Source of the DNA: Parafilimonas sp.
GTDB lineage: Bacteria > Bacteroidota > Bacteroidia > Chitinophagales > Chitinophagaceae
DNA length: 13,677 nt
Assembly: GCA_023251275.1 (NCBI GenBank)
Contig: JAHEZC010000012.1
Location: forward strand, 1 to 13,677
Reading direction: 5' to 3'
The stretch's first letter is position 1; the number at the start of each line of letters is the position of its first letter. The notes beneath the pieces are model-generated. The model had not been told where the DNA came from and did no database searches. It saw only the letters and a program-made list of their open reading frames with translations. Shown piece after piece: positions 1-7,686 of this stretch. The translations under genes were made by a program, and so were the position numbers.

Positions 1-10
1 TAGAAAATAT

Positions 11-1096
11 TTAAAAAAGACCTTTTTTCTTGTATTCAACATAAAGAATTGTTACACATTTTTTGTCATCGCGTTTGGAGCTTACCGATTTAATTATAAT
101 TTTTTTATTCCCACGGATCGTCTGGCAGAACTGTGTTACTGTTGACCACTCCTTGCCATTTGCCAGCAATTTGGTGGCATCGGTACCGCTGCATAGGAAT
201 TGATTGAAGCTTTGAACATCCTGCTTTCCCTGCACCACCAGTTCAAGCATGCTTTGGAATTCCTGGTCAGGAATAAAATAAATTTTTGGTGTTTTTACTG
301 CAGGTGTGGATGTCACGGGTATATTCGTGTTTGCAGGTTCCTTATTCGCAGGTTCCTTGTTTACAGTTGTTGTATTCTCAGGTATTTTTACAGATGGCGG
401 TATATATACGGGCACCACAGGAATTATATAACTGCCCTTATTTACTTTTTGTAAAACATTGATTGTTTTACGATAAATCTTTTTGGGATCGTTATCTAAT
501 TTCAGTTGAATATACTGAGTACCGCCAATAAGGAATTTATATGTAGCAAGACTATCTTTTTGTGTGGAGAAATTTGGTGAGTTTACTACTGTCCATTCAT
601 AAGAGTTCGCTTTTACAGCGGAATAATATTTTACGGATTCACCGGTATGCGGAGTATCCGGGCCACTTATCGGATCAAGCATCATCAGGGGAGCTGTATT
701 GATTTGCTGCGTGTTTAGTTGTGCAATAGTCACAATTTCAGAGGCAATGCATCCGCCGTACGCGGTAGCAGTAATATTATATGTTCCTTCACGAAGAAAA
801 CTGTGTTTTGCGCTATCGCCTTCTATCTGAGTAGTACCATCACCAAAATCCCATACTATTTCACGCGCATTTGATTTATCGGGTGAAAGAGTAATGGTCT
901 CACTTACATAATAGCTGTTGCTCTTTCCTGTTGTAAACCCTTTTATTAAAATTCCGAATGGAGCGCAATGATTTTTATTGAACACTTTAAAACCAAAAAC
1001 GGTTGCGCAAATCACAGCCACAACAAGCATGGTTAACCATACTTTTATGTCTAAGCCCATGCGTGCCCTGGTAAATATGGAATATCCGTTACTCAT
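11..1096 (-). CDS. tssP: TssP-like T6SS membrane-complex protein with PKD domain
   Basis: This 361-aa protein is probably TssP, one of the envelope components specific to the Bacteroidota T6SS (subtype iii), where TssJLM are absent. A short cytoplasmic N-terminus is followed by one hydrophobic segment at about residues 19-36, so most of the protein should lie in the periplasm. Residues about 60-125 form a PKD-type beta-sandwich with the signature WDFGDGT at 82-88. A second similar sandwich probably spans about 145-215 (SYEW at 165-168). A Pro/Thr-rich linker (about 225-270) contains a tandem NKEPA repeat at 246-255. The last 90 residues form a separate domain with two cysteines (302, 324). 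It is the last gene of the operon inside the window, and its start lies 3 nt after the tssO stop, suggesting translational coupling. The name rests on domain content plus position after tssO. A generic PKD surface protein is unlikely in this context. Confidence 0.78.
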   Translation of the reverse strand: MSNGYSIFTRARMGLDIKVWLTMLVVAVICATVFGFKVFNKNHCAPFGILIKGFTTGKSNSYYVSETITLSPDKSNAREIVWDFGDGTTQIEGDSAKHSFLREGTYNITATAYGGCIASEIVTIAQLNTQQINTAPLMMLDPISGPDTPHTGESVKYYSAVKANSYEWTVVNSPNFSTQKDSLATYKFLIGGTQYIQLKLDNDPKKIYRKTINVLQKVNKGSYIIPVVPVYIPPSVKIPENTTTVNKEPANKEPANTNIPVTSTPAVKTPKIYFIPDQEFQSMLELVVQGKQDVQSFNQFLCSGTDATKLLANGKEWSTVTQFCQTIRGNKKIIIKSVSSKRDDKKCVTILYVEYKKKGLF

Positions 1097-1099
1097 ATA

Positions 1100-1609
1100 T
1101 CAATGTGGTATCTGGTTTCTTAAGTTAGTATAGTTCATCAGAAGCTGGTTGTAATTGTTTTTCCATTCTTCCAGTTGCTGTAAAAGTTGCCCCCTGTCCA
1201 CATTCTGATTACTGCAATCCCGAAGCTGTTTTTTAGCAAACTGAAAATTGGACATATCCTGAACAATATTCTGATAAAAAATTTTTAACACAGAAGAATC
1301 CCGGAGAGTCATGGCATCAAGATCTTTGAGGTTTTCTGTTATTTTACTGTCAATCAGGTCTGATGGAACTCCTGCACGGTTCACGGTGTCCAGCAATACT
1401 CTTGCATCTGACATTTTCGCTGAGAAATTCTGTGCAAATGCCTGTTGTTTCTGCAATGATGTAACCTGCTGCTGCATCTTTTCATTTTGCTTAAAAGGAA
1501 TTTGCATGCCGAAGAAAACAGCAAGCACGATCAATCCATTTGTGACAATAAAAAAAATCAGAAAATAGATAAAAGCAGATTGCCTTTCTTTTGTATTAAG
1601 CGGCTTCAT
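1100..1609 (-). CDS. tssO: TssO-like T6SS transmembrane protein
   Basis: This 169-aa protein fits TssO, a small single-pass inner-membrane component of the Bacteroidota T6SS. Residues 1-11 are polar and basic. Residues about 12-34 form one strongly hydrophobic helix containing FLIFFIVTNGLIVLAVFF. The rest is charged and Gln-rich and is predicted helical or coiled coil (41-62 rich in Q and K; 140-165 with LLQQLEEWKNNYNQLL). It contains one cysteine (132). It lies between tssK (37 bp upstream) and tssP (3 bp downstream), the usual N-K-O-P type order of these loci. The small membrane protein has little sequence signature, so the call depends on topology, length and gene order. In the family, TssO works with TssN and TssP in the trans-envelope complex that anchors the baseplate. 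Confidence 0.78.
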   Translation of the reverse strand: MKPLNTKERQSAFIYFLIFFIVTNGLIVLAVFFGMQIPFKQNEKMQQQVTSLQKQQAFAQNFSAKMSDARVLLDTVNRAGVPSDLIDSKITENLKDLDAMTLRDSSVLKIFYQNIVQDMSNFQFAKKQLRDCSNQNVDRGQLLQQLEEWKNNYNQLLMNYTNLRNQIPH

Positions 1610-1646
1610 ACGACAATATTTTTTAAAACAGTTAAATTAAAATTTG

Positions 1647-2819
1647 TTATCCAAAAAACCTGCGTCTTCCTTTTTGCTGCATGGTATTGCTGTCAGTGTG
1701 TTGCTGTTCTTCCTTTACAAAGAAACCGGCTTCCTTACGCTTGCCGATAAATTCAAGATTACTCAATGTTTCAAACAGTTTCCCTGTAATCTTTACAAAG
1801 AATACTATTGGCTGAATATTTTTATTCACATCATTATTATCATACCGCAGGTTGGCAAGATTGCTAAGCATGTTTTCCAATTCACCCTGTTTCAAATCAC
1901 ACCACTCACTCAGATAATTCATCATCTCTTCTTTGCCTGAACCGATCCGAAGGTCAATTGTATTTTTCATTACTCGTGCAAGCCCTACAATAGAAGCCAA
2001 TAATGCAGCAGGTGCTTCATGCGCCTGGATCCAACGTAAATTAGTAATAGATTGTCCGAGGTAAAGCATCATCCTGTCACAGAAAAACATTACCAGTTCT
2101 GACAATTCATTTTGTTGACTCCTCTTAAAAATTTTCTGCACGATCCTGGATCCTCTGATTTCCAGTTCACTGAGAAAATGATCGAGTTCACCATGCAAAG
2201 TCATCAGGTCGGGATGAGCACTGATAGAAAAACATGGTGGAATGTATTCTTCTTCGATCCGGACATTACTTCCATTTACCAGTATTTTTCCGATCATCAA
2301 TGCATAAGGATTGTTTGCAAATTGGCTGTACTGGCTGTTACTGATCACCTCTACCTGGTATGATGGTAATACATAAGGTAACCGTGGAGGATTTTCTGAA
2401 ATATCAGGATTGCCGGAGGGAAGTTTCTCAAAAGGATGGACGGTAATTACTACCCAATATGCACTCTCACCTGCTGATGCAGAAAATTGAAATGAAGTAG
2501 CAGGCACTCCATCTGTATCACCCTGCCCCGACTTGCCTAACGCCGGAATATTGATACGCATGCCTCCCGGGGTAATCGCCTGGCATGAAAGTATCGTGAC
2601 ACGCAATGTATTTTGGTTGTCCAAAGAAAATTTTACATTGTAAGTATTTTCACCCGAAGCAGAAGAAGGAAGTATGCCATACTTAAGTGGTGAAAGGCTA
2701 AGTGCTGCCACATCATGCAATGCATCTTTTGTTGCATCATCCTGTGCAATAAAAAGATTTTTGTTGATCTTCATTCCGTCAATCCAGTTGACCGGAAAAT
2801 GTTTGAGATTGTCTCTCAT
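1647..2819 (-). CDS. tssK: T6SS baseplate subunit TssK
   Basis: This 390-aa protein is the Bacteroidota-type TssK, the baseplate subunit that links the TssF/TssG wedge to the membrane complex. The start, with PVNWIDGMKINKNLF at residues 9-23, is the recognisable N-terminal segment of this family, where the protein engages the wedge. The middle (about 60-200) is beta-rich, and residues about 210-345 are helical, matching the shell and helical-bundle shape known for TssK. No signal peptide or membrane segment is present, as expected for a cytoplasmic protein. The C-terminus is short and basic (KGRRRFFG). The length is a little below the roughly 440 aa of proteobacterial TssK. It sits between tssN (23 bp upstream) and tssO (37 bp downstream) in the operon. 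The ATG at 2817-2819 is the best start, because the conserved N-terminus follows it directly. Confidence 0.9.
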   Translation of the reverse strand: MRDNLKHFPVNWIDGMKINKNLFIAQDDATKDALHDVAALSLSPLKYGILPSSASGENTYNVKFSLDNQNTLRVTILSCQAITPGGMRINIPALGKSGQGDTDGVPATSFQFSASAGESAYWVVITVHPFEKLPSGNPDISENPPRLPYVLPSYQVEVISNSQYSQFANNPYALMIGKILVNGSNVRIEEEYIPPCFSISAHPDLMTLHGELDHFLSELEIRGSRIVQKIFKRSQQNELSELVMFFCDRMMLYLGQSITNLRWIQAHEAPAALLASIVGLARVMKNTIDLRIGSGKEEMMNYLSEWCDLKQGELENMLSNLANLRYDNNDVNKNIQPIVFFVKITGKLFETLSNLEFIGKRKEAGFFVKEEQQHTDSNTMQQKGRRRFFG

Positions 2820-2842
2820 GATATGTCAGCTTAATCTTGTTT

Positions 2843-3706
2843 TTAAATGTGCTCGCAAATAATTACCGAGTTTTCTTTTATGCCATTCTCTCTCACTGTT
2901 AAATATGGATCGAGTACTTTATTGGATTGATACCATCTTTTTTTCAGTCTGAACCACCATGTTATCGGTTCTTTGTGTTCATTAATAAATTGTATAGGCG
3001 TTTCGCTTTGCAGTTCATTATAATCATTAATAAAGTGATAGAACAATTCACCCACTACAATTGTTTCGGGTGTCTTTGCGCGAAAAAAAGTTTTCTTAAT
3101 ATCCGCAGCTTTTTTTGGGATATCGAAACCGATAACGAGTAATCGTTCATTGCTGTTCTCATCAGGCGGATCAATAGGTTGGGTAACCGGATACTCCCAC
3201 GTTTTGAAAACTGCCTTCGGAATGCTGTATGCAGCTTCGAAGGTGTGATATACAAACAAAGGGACCAGAAACATCAGAAAAGAAAGCAAGATCGGATAAA
3301 ACATAAAATCTATATTCTTATCCTTCGGGAAAAAATATTCCAACACTGAAAATAACACCACTATCAGGAGTATAACAGCCAGGGTAAACAGCATTTCACC
3401 ACCGAGTGCTTTATACCTGTTTTCTAATTTCAGGGAAATAAACTTAGTGTGCATTACTGCCATTTGGATACAACCATATAAAAGAAAAAGGAAACAAAAT
3501 ATCCAAAAAACGCTAAAGTGATCGTCAAAAATATATGTCAATGCAAATGCAATGGCGGCGTCAATCAATGCTGTAATGATACCCGCTACTATAGTTCTTT
3601 TGCCAAAATCTGTGATATTACCCAGAAGATTTCTTGCTATTGCTAACAGAAACATTGCAACGGCAGCAGTTCCGGCCATAAACATCCAAAAAAATTTGAT
3701 CGCCAT
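2843..3706 (-). CDS. tssN: TssN-like polytopic T6SS membrane protein
   Basis: This 287-aa protein matches TssN, the polytopic inner-membrane protein that is a hallmark of the Bacteroidota T6SS. The N-terminal half has about five hydrophobic segments, near residues 5-25, 38-60, 65-85, 105-127 and 135-154. The C-terminal half (about 160-287) is soluble and probably cytoplasmic, with motifs such as ERLLVIGFDIPKKAADIK and a compact alpha/beta composition, and could contact the baseplate. In this subtype TssN, TssO and TssP take the place of the TssJLM complex. The gene lies 18 bp after tssG and 23 bp before tssK on the same strand. The assignment uses topology, length and neighbours. No catalytic motif is visible or expected. 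Confidence 0.85.
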   Translation of the reverse strand: MAIKFFWMFMAGTAAVAMFLLAIARNLLGNITDFGKRTIVAGIITALIDAAIAFALTYIFDDHFSVFWIFCFLFLLYGCIQMAVMHTKFISLKLENRYKALGGEMLFTLAVILLIVVLFSVLEYFFPKDKNIDFMFYPILLSFLMFLVPLFVYHTFEAAYSIPKAVFKTWEYPVTQPIDPPDENSNERLLVIGFDIPKKAADIKKTFFRAKTPETIVVGELFYHFINDYNELQSETPIQFINEHKEPITWWFRLKKRWYQSNKVLDPYLTVRENGIKENSVIICEHI

Positions 3707-3724
3707 CGGTATTGGTACTTGTCG

Positions 3725-4636
3725 TTAAATTACAAAACCGTATCCCATAATTTTTTCCGCTTCTTCTAAATCAGTTTCAGCGGTTTCGTATTCAAATACT
3801 GCGTCCACCTGGACTGGGATAAATATTTCTACAAACAGTTTCAATAATTTCCCCAAAGGTTTTTCTGCAGTAAACCCTTCCATTTCATTCGCTAATATAT
3901 CATTTATTGTAAATATCCAGCAAAGAGAAGATTCATTAAAGCAATTACCCGTTACAAAATCTACTCCAAGTGATGTGTTACTCAAGGACAGATCATTTTC
4001 CTGCATCAGTTGATACTGTTCGTGTTTTTCTTCAATCGTTATTTCTTTTTTATGAAGTACCATTTCCAAAGCTTTTGCAGTAAGCTTCAGATCGCCTTTA
4101 ATCATATAAGCCCACGGCATTAAGCGTGCAAGTATTCTCGCTGAATCTTCAGGAATGTCATTTGGCAAATTCCAAAACTCAAGAAAGCTTTCGGTAATGT
4201 TGCCTCCAAGGATACCAAGCATCATTGATCTTTCTTCCTGTTCTATAAGAGTAGTATAGCGGATAAATTCCTGCTCCAGTGGCTGAAAAAATTTTCGCGT
4301 ATATCTTTCCTCTTCTTTCAGGCGGCGAAAGTCTTTCACCATATCAGGCACCGTGGTGTTTCTGTTGCTTGAAACCGGCTGGTGAAAAAGCCCCTCTGGC
4401 AATAAATCATAGATGCTGTCCCTGTTGATAACAATTTCTACCAGTTCGTCGCCATCATCATTCTGCATTTTGCTTACAGAATCTATTTCTTTTCTAAAGC
4501 GTTTTTTAAAAGAACCTGATCTGGAAAAAATCATGTTTTCAAATGAAAAACCATTGCTTATAAGATCTGCACAGAATGCCTCTGGTTTTAAATACATGTA
4601 TTTACCCGGATCGTAATTTTTTTCTACGCCAGCCAT
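3725..4636 (-). CDS. tssG: T6SS baseplate subunit TssG (Bacteroidota type)
   Basis: This 303-aa soluble protein looks like the Bacteroidota form of TssG (VasB/ImpH), the baseplate wedge partner of TssF. The clearest marker is the segment DSIYDLLPEGLFHQP at about residues 73-87, the conserved LP-containing segment near the N-terminal part of these proteins. A long charged helical stretch follows (RRLKEEERYTRKFFQPLEQE), then a helical and beta region ending near residue 303. There is no membrane segment. It is the first gene of the minus-strand operon and is preceded by a 353-bp divergent region with a 17-bp tandem repeat only 13 nt upstream of its ATG. tssF, its usual partner, is not in the window. 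A diverged TssF fragment is less likely, since TssF is about twice this length. Confidence 0.75.
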   Translation of the reverse strand: MAGVEKNYDPGKYMYLKPEAFCADLISNGFSFENMIFSRSGSFKKRFRKEIDSVSKMQNDDGDELVEIVINRDSIYDLLPEGLFHQPVSSNRNTTVPDMVKDFRRLKEEERYTRKFFQPLEQEFIRYTTLIEQEERSMMLGILGGNITESFLEFWNLPNDIPEDSARILARLMPWAYMIKGDLKLTAKALEMVLHKKEITIEEKHEQYQLMQENDLSLSNTSLGVDFVTGNCFNESSLCWIFTINDILANEMEGFTAEKPLGKLLKLFVEIFIPVQVDAVFEYETAETDLEEAEKIMGYGFVI

Positions 4637-4649
4637 ATCATCGCATAAT

Positions 4650-4683
4650 TTATTTTATCAATTATCTTATTTTATCAATTATC
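4650..4683. repeat. 17-bp perfect tandem duplication upstream of tssG
   Basis: The unit TTATTTTATCAATTATC occurs at 4650-4666 and again directly at 4667-4683 with no mismatch. It lies in the presumed 5' leader of tssG, 13 nt before the start codon when read on the minus strand (GATAATTGATAAAATAA). A slippage duplication, or a pair of binding sites, would both look like this. Confidence 0.9.
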
Positions 4684-4754
4684 GCCATCTTCTGAAAAAT
4701 AATTTAATACCTTATTATCTTTTGAAAGTAAGCTGAATTCATTTTTATTTAAAT

Positions 4755-4762
4755 CAAATTTA
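4755..4762 (-). promoter_or_regulatory. Candidate -7 box for tssG operon
   Basis: On the minus strand this reads TAAATTTG, an exact match to the Bacteroidota -7 consensus TAnnTTTG. No TTG lies at the usual 19-21 nt upstream; the nearest (complement of CAAA at 4792-4795) is 29 nt away. The leader to the tssG ATG would be about 115 nt and would include the 17-bp duplication. AT-rich DNA gives such boxes by chance, so this is weak. Confidence 0.25.
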
Positions 4763-4763
4763 C

Positions 4764-4775
4764 CCGGTTTACCGG
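4764..4775. repeat. Short palindrome in the divergent region
   Basis: CCGGT-TT-ACCGG is a 5+5 inverted repeat with a 2-nt centre. It is one of the few GC-containing words in an AT-rich intergenic region. It lies immediately upstream of the minus-strand TAAATTTG box, where a dimeric regulator could bind. Its role as an operator is inference. Confidence 0.45.
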
Positions 4776-4918
4776 TAATAATTTTTATTTTCAAATATTT
4801 TCTTTTTAAGAATCAGTGAGATGTTTCTGTAAAACCCCGTAAAATAGTGAATAAATCTGATCTGCCTGAACTTCATAGTCATTATAACAAATGATATTAG
4901 ATTCCTGGAAAAAAATAA

Positions 4919-4950
4919 TTGGTTTGTAAAAAATTAAAACATTACTTTTA
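4919..4950 (+). promoter_or_regulatory. Candidate promoter for tssD copy 1
   Basis: TTG at 4919-4921 and TACTTTTA at 4943-4950 are separated by 21 nt, close to the Bacteroidota TTG-N19-21-TAnnTTTG arrangement with one mismatch in the -7 box. The tssD ATG follows 39 nt later. Its position fits transcription of tssD and possibly vgrG. It is only a pattern match. Confidence 0.35.
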
Positions 4951-4989
4951 AAATGTTAAACGATTTTTTAAATTAAAATTCTTAAAATT

Positions 4990-5376
4990 ATGAGTTTCAA
5001 AGCAAAATTAAGCGTAGGCGGAAAGGATTACAATGTTCTCGCTTTCAGTTTTAGCATGTACCAGGAAGTTGATAATACGGGTCGCCCTGCCTCAGTTGCC
5101 CGCGGCGGGACGCTCAACGTTGAAGTAGAAAGTTCAGCGGAAACCGATTTATTTGAATGGATGTGTAACAGTTGGGAAATGAAGGATGGAAGTGTCGTTT
5201 TTCTTAAACGGGATACAGATGCTACCCTGAAAGAGCTAAAATTTAAACAAGCATATTTAGTAGGATATAGTGAGGCGTTTTCGGGTACTACCGGGGTTCC
5301 AATGACTATATCCATGACGCTTTCTGCTCAAGAATTAACATTGGGTAATGGCACGCACAAAAATGAATGGGTATAA
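4990..5376 (+). CDS. tssD: T6SS tube protein TssD (Hcp), copy 1
   Basis: This 128-aa protein is the Bacteroidota Hcp-type tube protein, which forms hexameric rings that stack into the inner tube and are expelled on firing. Typical segments are MSFKAKLSVGGKDY at the start, ARGGTLNVEVESS at about residues 37-50, FEWM at 55-58, FLKRDTDATLKELKF at 71-85 and MTISMTLSAQEL near 105-116. The length is normal for the family, with no signal peptide. It shares about 43% identity by hand count with the second copy at 12726-13181, but lacks that copy's tail. It is the first plus-strand gene after the divergent region and is followed by a strong hairpin before vgrG. That arrangement is expected if the tube is needed in far greater amount than the spike. 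Confidence 0.93.
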   Translation: MSFKAKLSVGGKDYNVLAFSFSMYQEVDNTGRPASVARGGTLNVEVESSAETDLFEWMCNSWEMKDGSVVFLKRDTDATLKELKFKQAYLVGYSEAFSGTTGVPMTISMTLSAQELTLGNGTHKNEWV

Positions 5377-5411
5377 ATAAATCGCCACTCTGATCAATCC
5401 ATTATGAGAGA

Positions 5412-5440
5412 ATTAACCGCCTTTCTATAGGGCGGTTAAT
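5412..5440 (+). terminator. Hairpin between tssD and vgrG (terminator/attenuator)
   Basis: ATTAACCGCC (5412-5421) and GGCGGTTAAT (5431-5440) form a perfect 10-bp stem with a 9-nt loop. The following bases, GTGTTATTTTAAT, are T-rich but not a clean U-tract. It lies 35 nt after the tssD stop and 33 nt before the vgrG start. It could end most tssD transcripts, with partial read-through into vgrG, or stabilise the tssD mRNA 3' end. Confidence 0.7.
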
Positions 5441-5473
5441 GTGTTATTTTAATAAATCAAGAAATTATAGTTT

Positions 5474-7345
5474 ATGCCCGGCGATCAATCAGCTTTTAAA
5501 CTTAGTGAAACCCAAATTACAATCGGAGGAACTGAAATCAATTTCTCGAATCTTGTCATTAACCAATACCTGGCGGATGTAAACAGTTTTTCGTTTAACT
5601 GGCGTCAGGAGAAGGGCGATGCGAACCTTTCAGCCTATATTGATTTTTACCAGAATAATCTTGCCAAAGAAGTAACCATCACTATACAAAAAAAATTTAC
5701 TTTTAAAGGAAATATCTGGACCATTAATTGTACCAACCAGGATTCTTTGGGAATAGAATATGAAATAACCGGCAAAGGAATATTTGCTCAGCTTGATGAA
5801 GTGCCTGAATGTAACTCTTTCTATAAAAGAACTATTCAACAAATATTTAATGATACCAACAGTGCGAAAGGAGCGTCATTACATCTTTCGCCGAAAAACC
5901 AAAATGAATTATTTTATATAGTCCAATACAATCAAACCATATTTGAGTTTTACAGGATGATGGCCGCCCGCACTGGTGAATGGTTGTATTATAATGGTAC
6001 GGAGCTCGTATTGGGCGACCCGGATACCGAAGCAATAAGCTTAAAGGCATTGGAAGATGTGCATGACGTAAACATTACGGCGAAACTTGGGAAAGCACCT
6101 CCAAAGCAGGCAGGGTTTGATCCGTATAAAGGAGAAGAATTACAACACCAGAATCAGAAGGATTCTTCGGGGGGATTGATAGGAGCAGGATTAAAGGGAG
6201 GTGAAACCGCGTTTGGTAATAGCCAGTTAAATACTCATTTTGCACAGGCGGTCAATACCGCTTTGCTCGGAGATCACAGCCGTTTACAACAGCAGGCTTC
6301 TGCTGCTTCAATTGTCCAGCTCACTGCAAGGACCAATGAAAGCAAATTGAAATTAGGGGGCAAAATAAAAATGCTTGACGAAAAAGGCAACAGTGAAGGT
6401 GAATACATCATTACAGAAATTCATCACATCTGTAACACAGACACAGACTACCAAAATCATTTTACTGCAGTGCCCGCAGAAGCAAAAGTGCCGCCCTATA
6501 CAAACCCGCTGCTTTTTCCTGTGTGCAAGCCGCAGCCTGCATTGGTAAAAGATAATGAGGACAAAGACGGGCTTGACAGAATAAAAGTGCACTTTCCCTG
6601 GCAGCCATCGAACCAAACCACACCATGGATAAGTGTTCTTACTCCACATGCAGGAAAAGATAAGGGGATACGCTTTTTACCTGAAACAGGCGAGGAAGTA
6701 TTAATAGGCTTTGTGGATAATAATGCTGAAAGACCTTATGTGATGGGTGCCTTTCATACAGACAAAAACAAATCGGGCTATGCGTATGAAAAAAACAATA
6801 TTAAAGTGATTGGCACAAGGACTTCAAGGAGAATCGAGATTGATGATGACCAGGGAACGATATATATAGCCGATGACATAGATAAAGATAAAACGAAAGG
6901 CAATTCAATTTTTTTTAATAACGACGATGGAGAAATCTACCTGGTATTAAATTCCGCCAAAGATAAAGATAACTTTTCCGGCGTTGTTATGAAGGGTGAA
7001 AAGACCCTGGATATAGGAATAAGAAAAGGTGGCGAAGTAGTTCTGTCAATCAATTTTGATGCTGTTGGTAAAAAAATATCTCTTCAATCAAAAGGCTCTG
7101 TTGAAATTTCTGCAGATCAGAGCATTAAACTTAGCTCCAAAAGTATAAGCATCAGTGCCAGCCAGGATCTTACACTTGAAGGCACTTCAAGCGGAGTAGC
7201 CGTCAAGGGCCAAAAAATAGACGTGGAAGCCACAACTGCTCTTAACGCAAAAGGCTTAACTGCGAAACTGGAAGGAAGCACACAGGCAGAATTAAAAGCA
7301 GGAGCAATGGTATCCGTTACTGGGGCAATTGTAAAAATAAACTAA
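5474..7345 (+). CDS. vgrG: T6SS spike protein VgrG (TssI)
   Basis: This 623-aa protein is the trimeric spike that caps the TssD tube and carries cargo. Residues about 1-340 form the gp27-like base: an N-terminal beta-barrel, a middle section with FYRMMAARTGEWLYYNG at 159-175, and LGGKIKMLDEKGNSEGEYIITEIHH at 294-318. A Gly/Gln-rich linker at 205-250 interrupts it. Residues about 350-435 form the gp5-like OB fold, with DGLDRIKVHFPWQ at 365-377, TPWISVLTPHAG at 383-394, PETGEEVLIGF at 403-413 and ERPYVMGAFH at 419-428. Residues about 445-623 are strand-rich and repetitive (SVEISADQSIKLSSKSISISASQ), consistent with the needle-like beta-prism. There is no extra C-terminal enzyme domain, so cargo is probably carried by the adjacent PAAR or separate proteins. 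The stop is 6 nt before the PAAR gene, so the two are co-translated. Confidence 0.95.
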   Translation: MPGDQSAFKLSETQITIGGTEINFSNLVINQYLADVNSFSFNWRQEKGDANLSAYIDFYQNNLAKEVTITIQKKFTFKGNIWTINCTNQDSLGIEYEITGKGIFAQLDEVPECNSFYKRTIQQIFNDTNSAKGASLHLSPKNQNELFYIVQYNQTIFEFYRMMAARTGEWLYYNGTELVLGDPDTEAISLKALEDVHDVNITAKLGKAPPKQAGFDPYKGEELQHQNQKDSSGGLIGAGLKGGETAFGNSQLNTHFAQAVNTALLGDHSRLQQQASAASIVQLTARTNESKLKLGGKIKMLDEKGNSEGEYIITEIHHICNTDTDYQNHFTAVPAEAKVPPYTNPLLFPVCKPQPALVKDNEDKDGLDRIKVHFPWQPSNQTTPWISVLTPHAGKDKGIRFLPETGEEVLIGFVDNNAERPYVMGAFHTDKNKSGYAYEKNNIKVIGTRTSRRIEIDDDQGTIYIADDIDKDKTKGNSIFFNNDDGEIYLVLNSAKDKDNFSGVVMKGEKTLDIGIRKGGEVVLSINFDAVGKKISLQSKGSVEISADQSIKLSSKSISISASQDLTLEGTSSGVAVKGQKIDVEATTALNAKGLTAKLEGSTQAELKAGAMVSVTGAIVKIN

Positions 7346-7351
7346 TATGCA

Positions 7352-7654
7352 ATGGGACAACCCGCAGCAAGATTAACAGACATGCATCTGTGCCCGATGC
7401 AAACGCCTGCCTTAGTGCCCATACCGCATGTAGGCGGTCCTATTATAGGTCCTGGCTCTCCAACCGTTTTGATAGGCGGCATGCCTGCGGCTGTAATGGG
7501 GGATATGTGCGTGTGTGTAGGTCCGCCCGATTCAATTATAAAAGGCAGCGTCACGGTATTAATTGGCGGTAAACCCGCAGCACGTATGGGAGACAGCACT
7601 GCTCACGGAGGAAGCATTTTGCTTGGCTGCCCTACCGTATTGATAGGGGGATAA
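7352..7654 (+). CDS. PAAR-domain spike-tip protein
   Basis: This 100-aa protein is a stand-alone PAAR protein, the cone that sharpens the VgrG trimer and may attach effectors. It has three repeats of the family pattern. PAAR occurs at residues 4-7 and 75-78 and PAAV at 45-48. TVLIGG occurs at 38-43, 68-73 and 95-100. Candidate zinc ligands include H12/C14, H26, the C53/C55 pair, H85 and C93, though which four bind metal is not clear from sequence. The protein ends right at the last TVLIGG repeat, so it has no fused toxin domain or transmembrane extension. The start at 7352 is chosen because the family N-terminus MGQPAARLTD follows it. An ATG at 7347 is in another frame. It lies 6 nt after vgrG and 32 nt before the next gene, in one transcription unit. 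Confidence 0.95.
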   Translation: MGQPAARLTDMHLCPMQTPALVPIPHVGGPIIGPGSPTVLIGGMPAAVMGDMCVCVGPPDSIIKGSVTVLIGGKPAARMGDSTAHGGSILLGCPTVLIGG

Positions 7655-7686
7655 AAGAAAATCCACACAAAAAGATTTAAACCATA

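Larger units (their letters stand above)
4637..4989. promoter_or_regulatory. Divergent intergenic region between tssG and tssD operons
   Basis: This 353-bp AT-rich stretch contains no convincing gene. It must hold the start signals for both the minus-strand tssG-tssP operon and the plus-strand tssD-vgrG genes. Visible elements, listed separately, are a 17-bp tandem duplication next to tssG, a TAAATTTG box on the minus strand, a CCGGT/ACCGG palindrome beside it, and a TTG / TACTTTTA pair upstream of tssD. The region 4800-4915 shows nothing else that can be named. Confidence 0.6.

Noticed and set aside
1644..1940. 98-aa plus-strand hydrophobic frame inside tssK
   Set aside because: It lies fully antisense to the conserved tssK coding region, and its hydrophobicity follows from the complement of charged codons.
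7342..7599. 85-aa minus-strand reading frame opposite the PAAR gene
   Set aside because: It mirrors the Gly/Pro-rich repeats of the PAAR gene and has no independent start context or neighbour on that strand.
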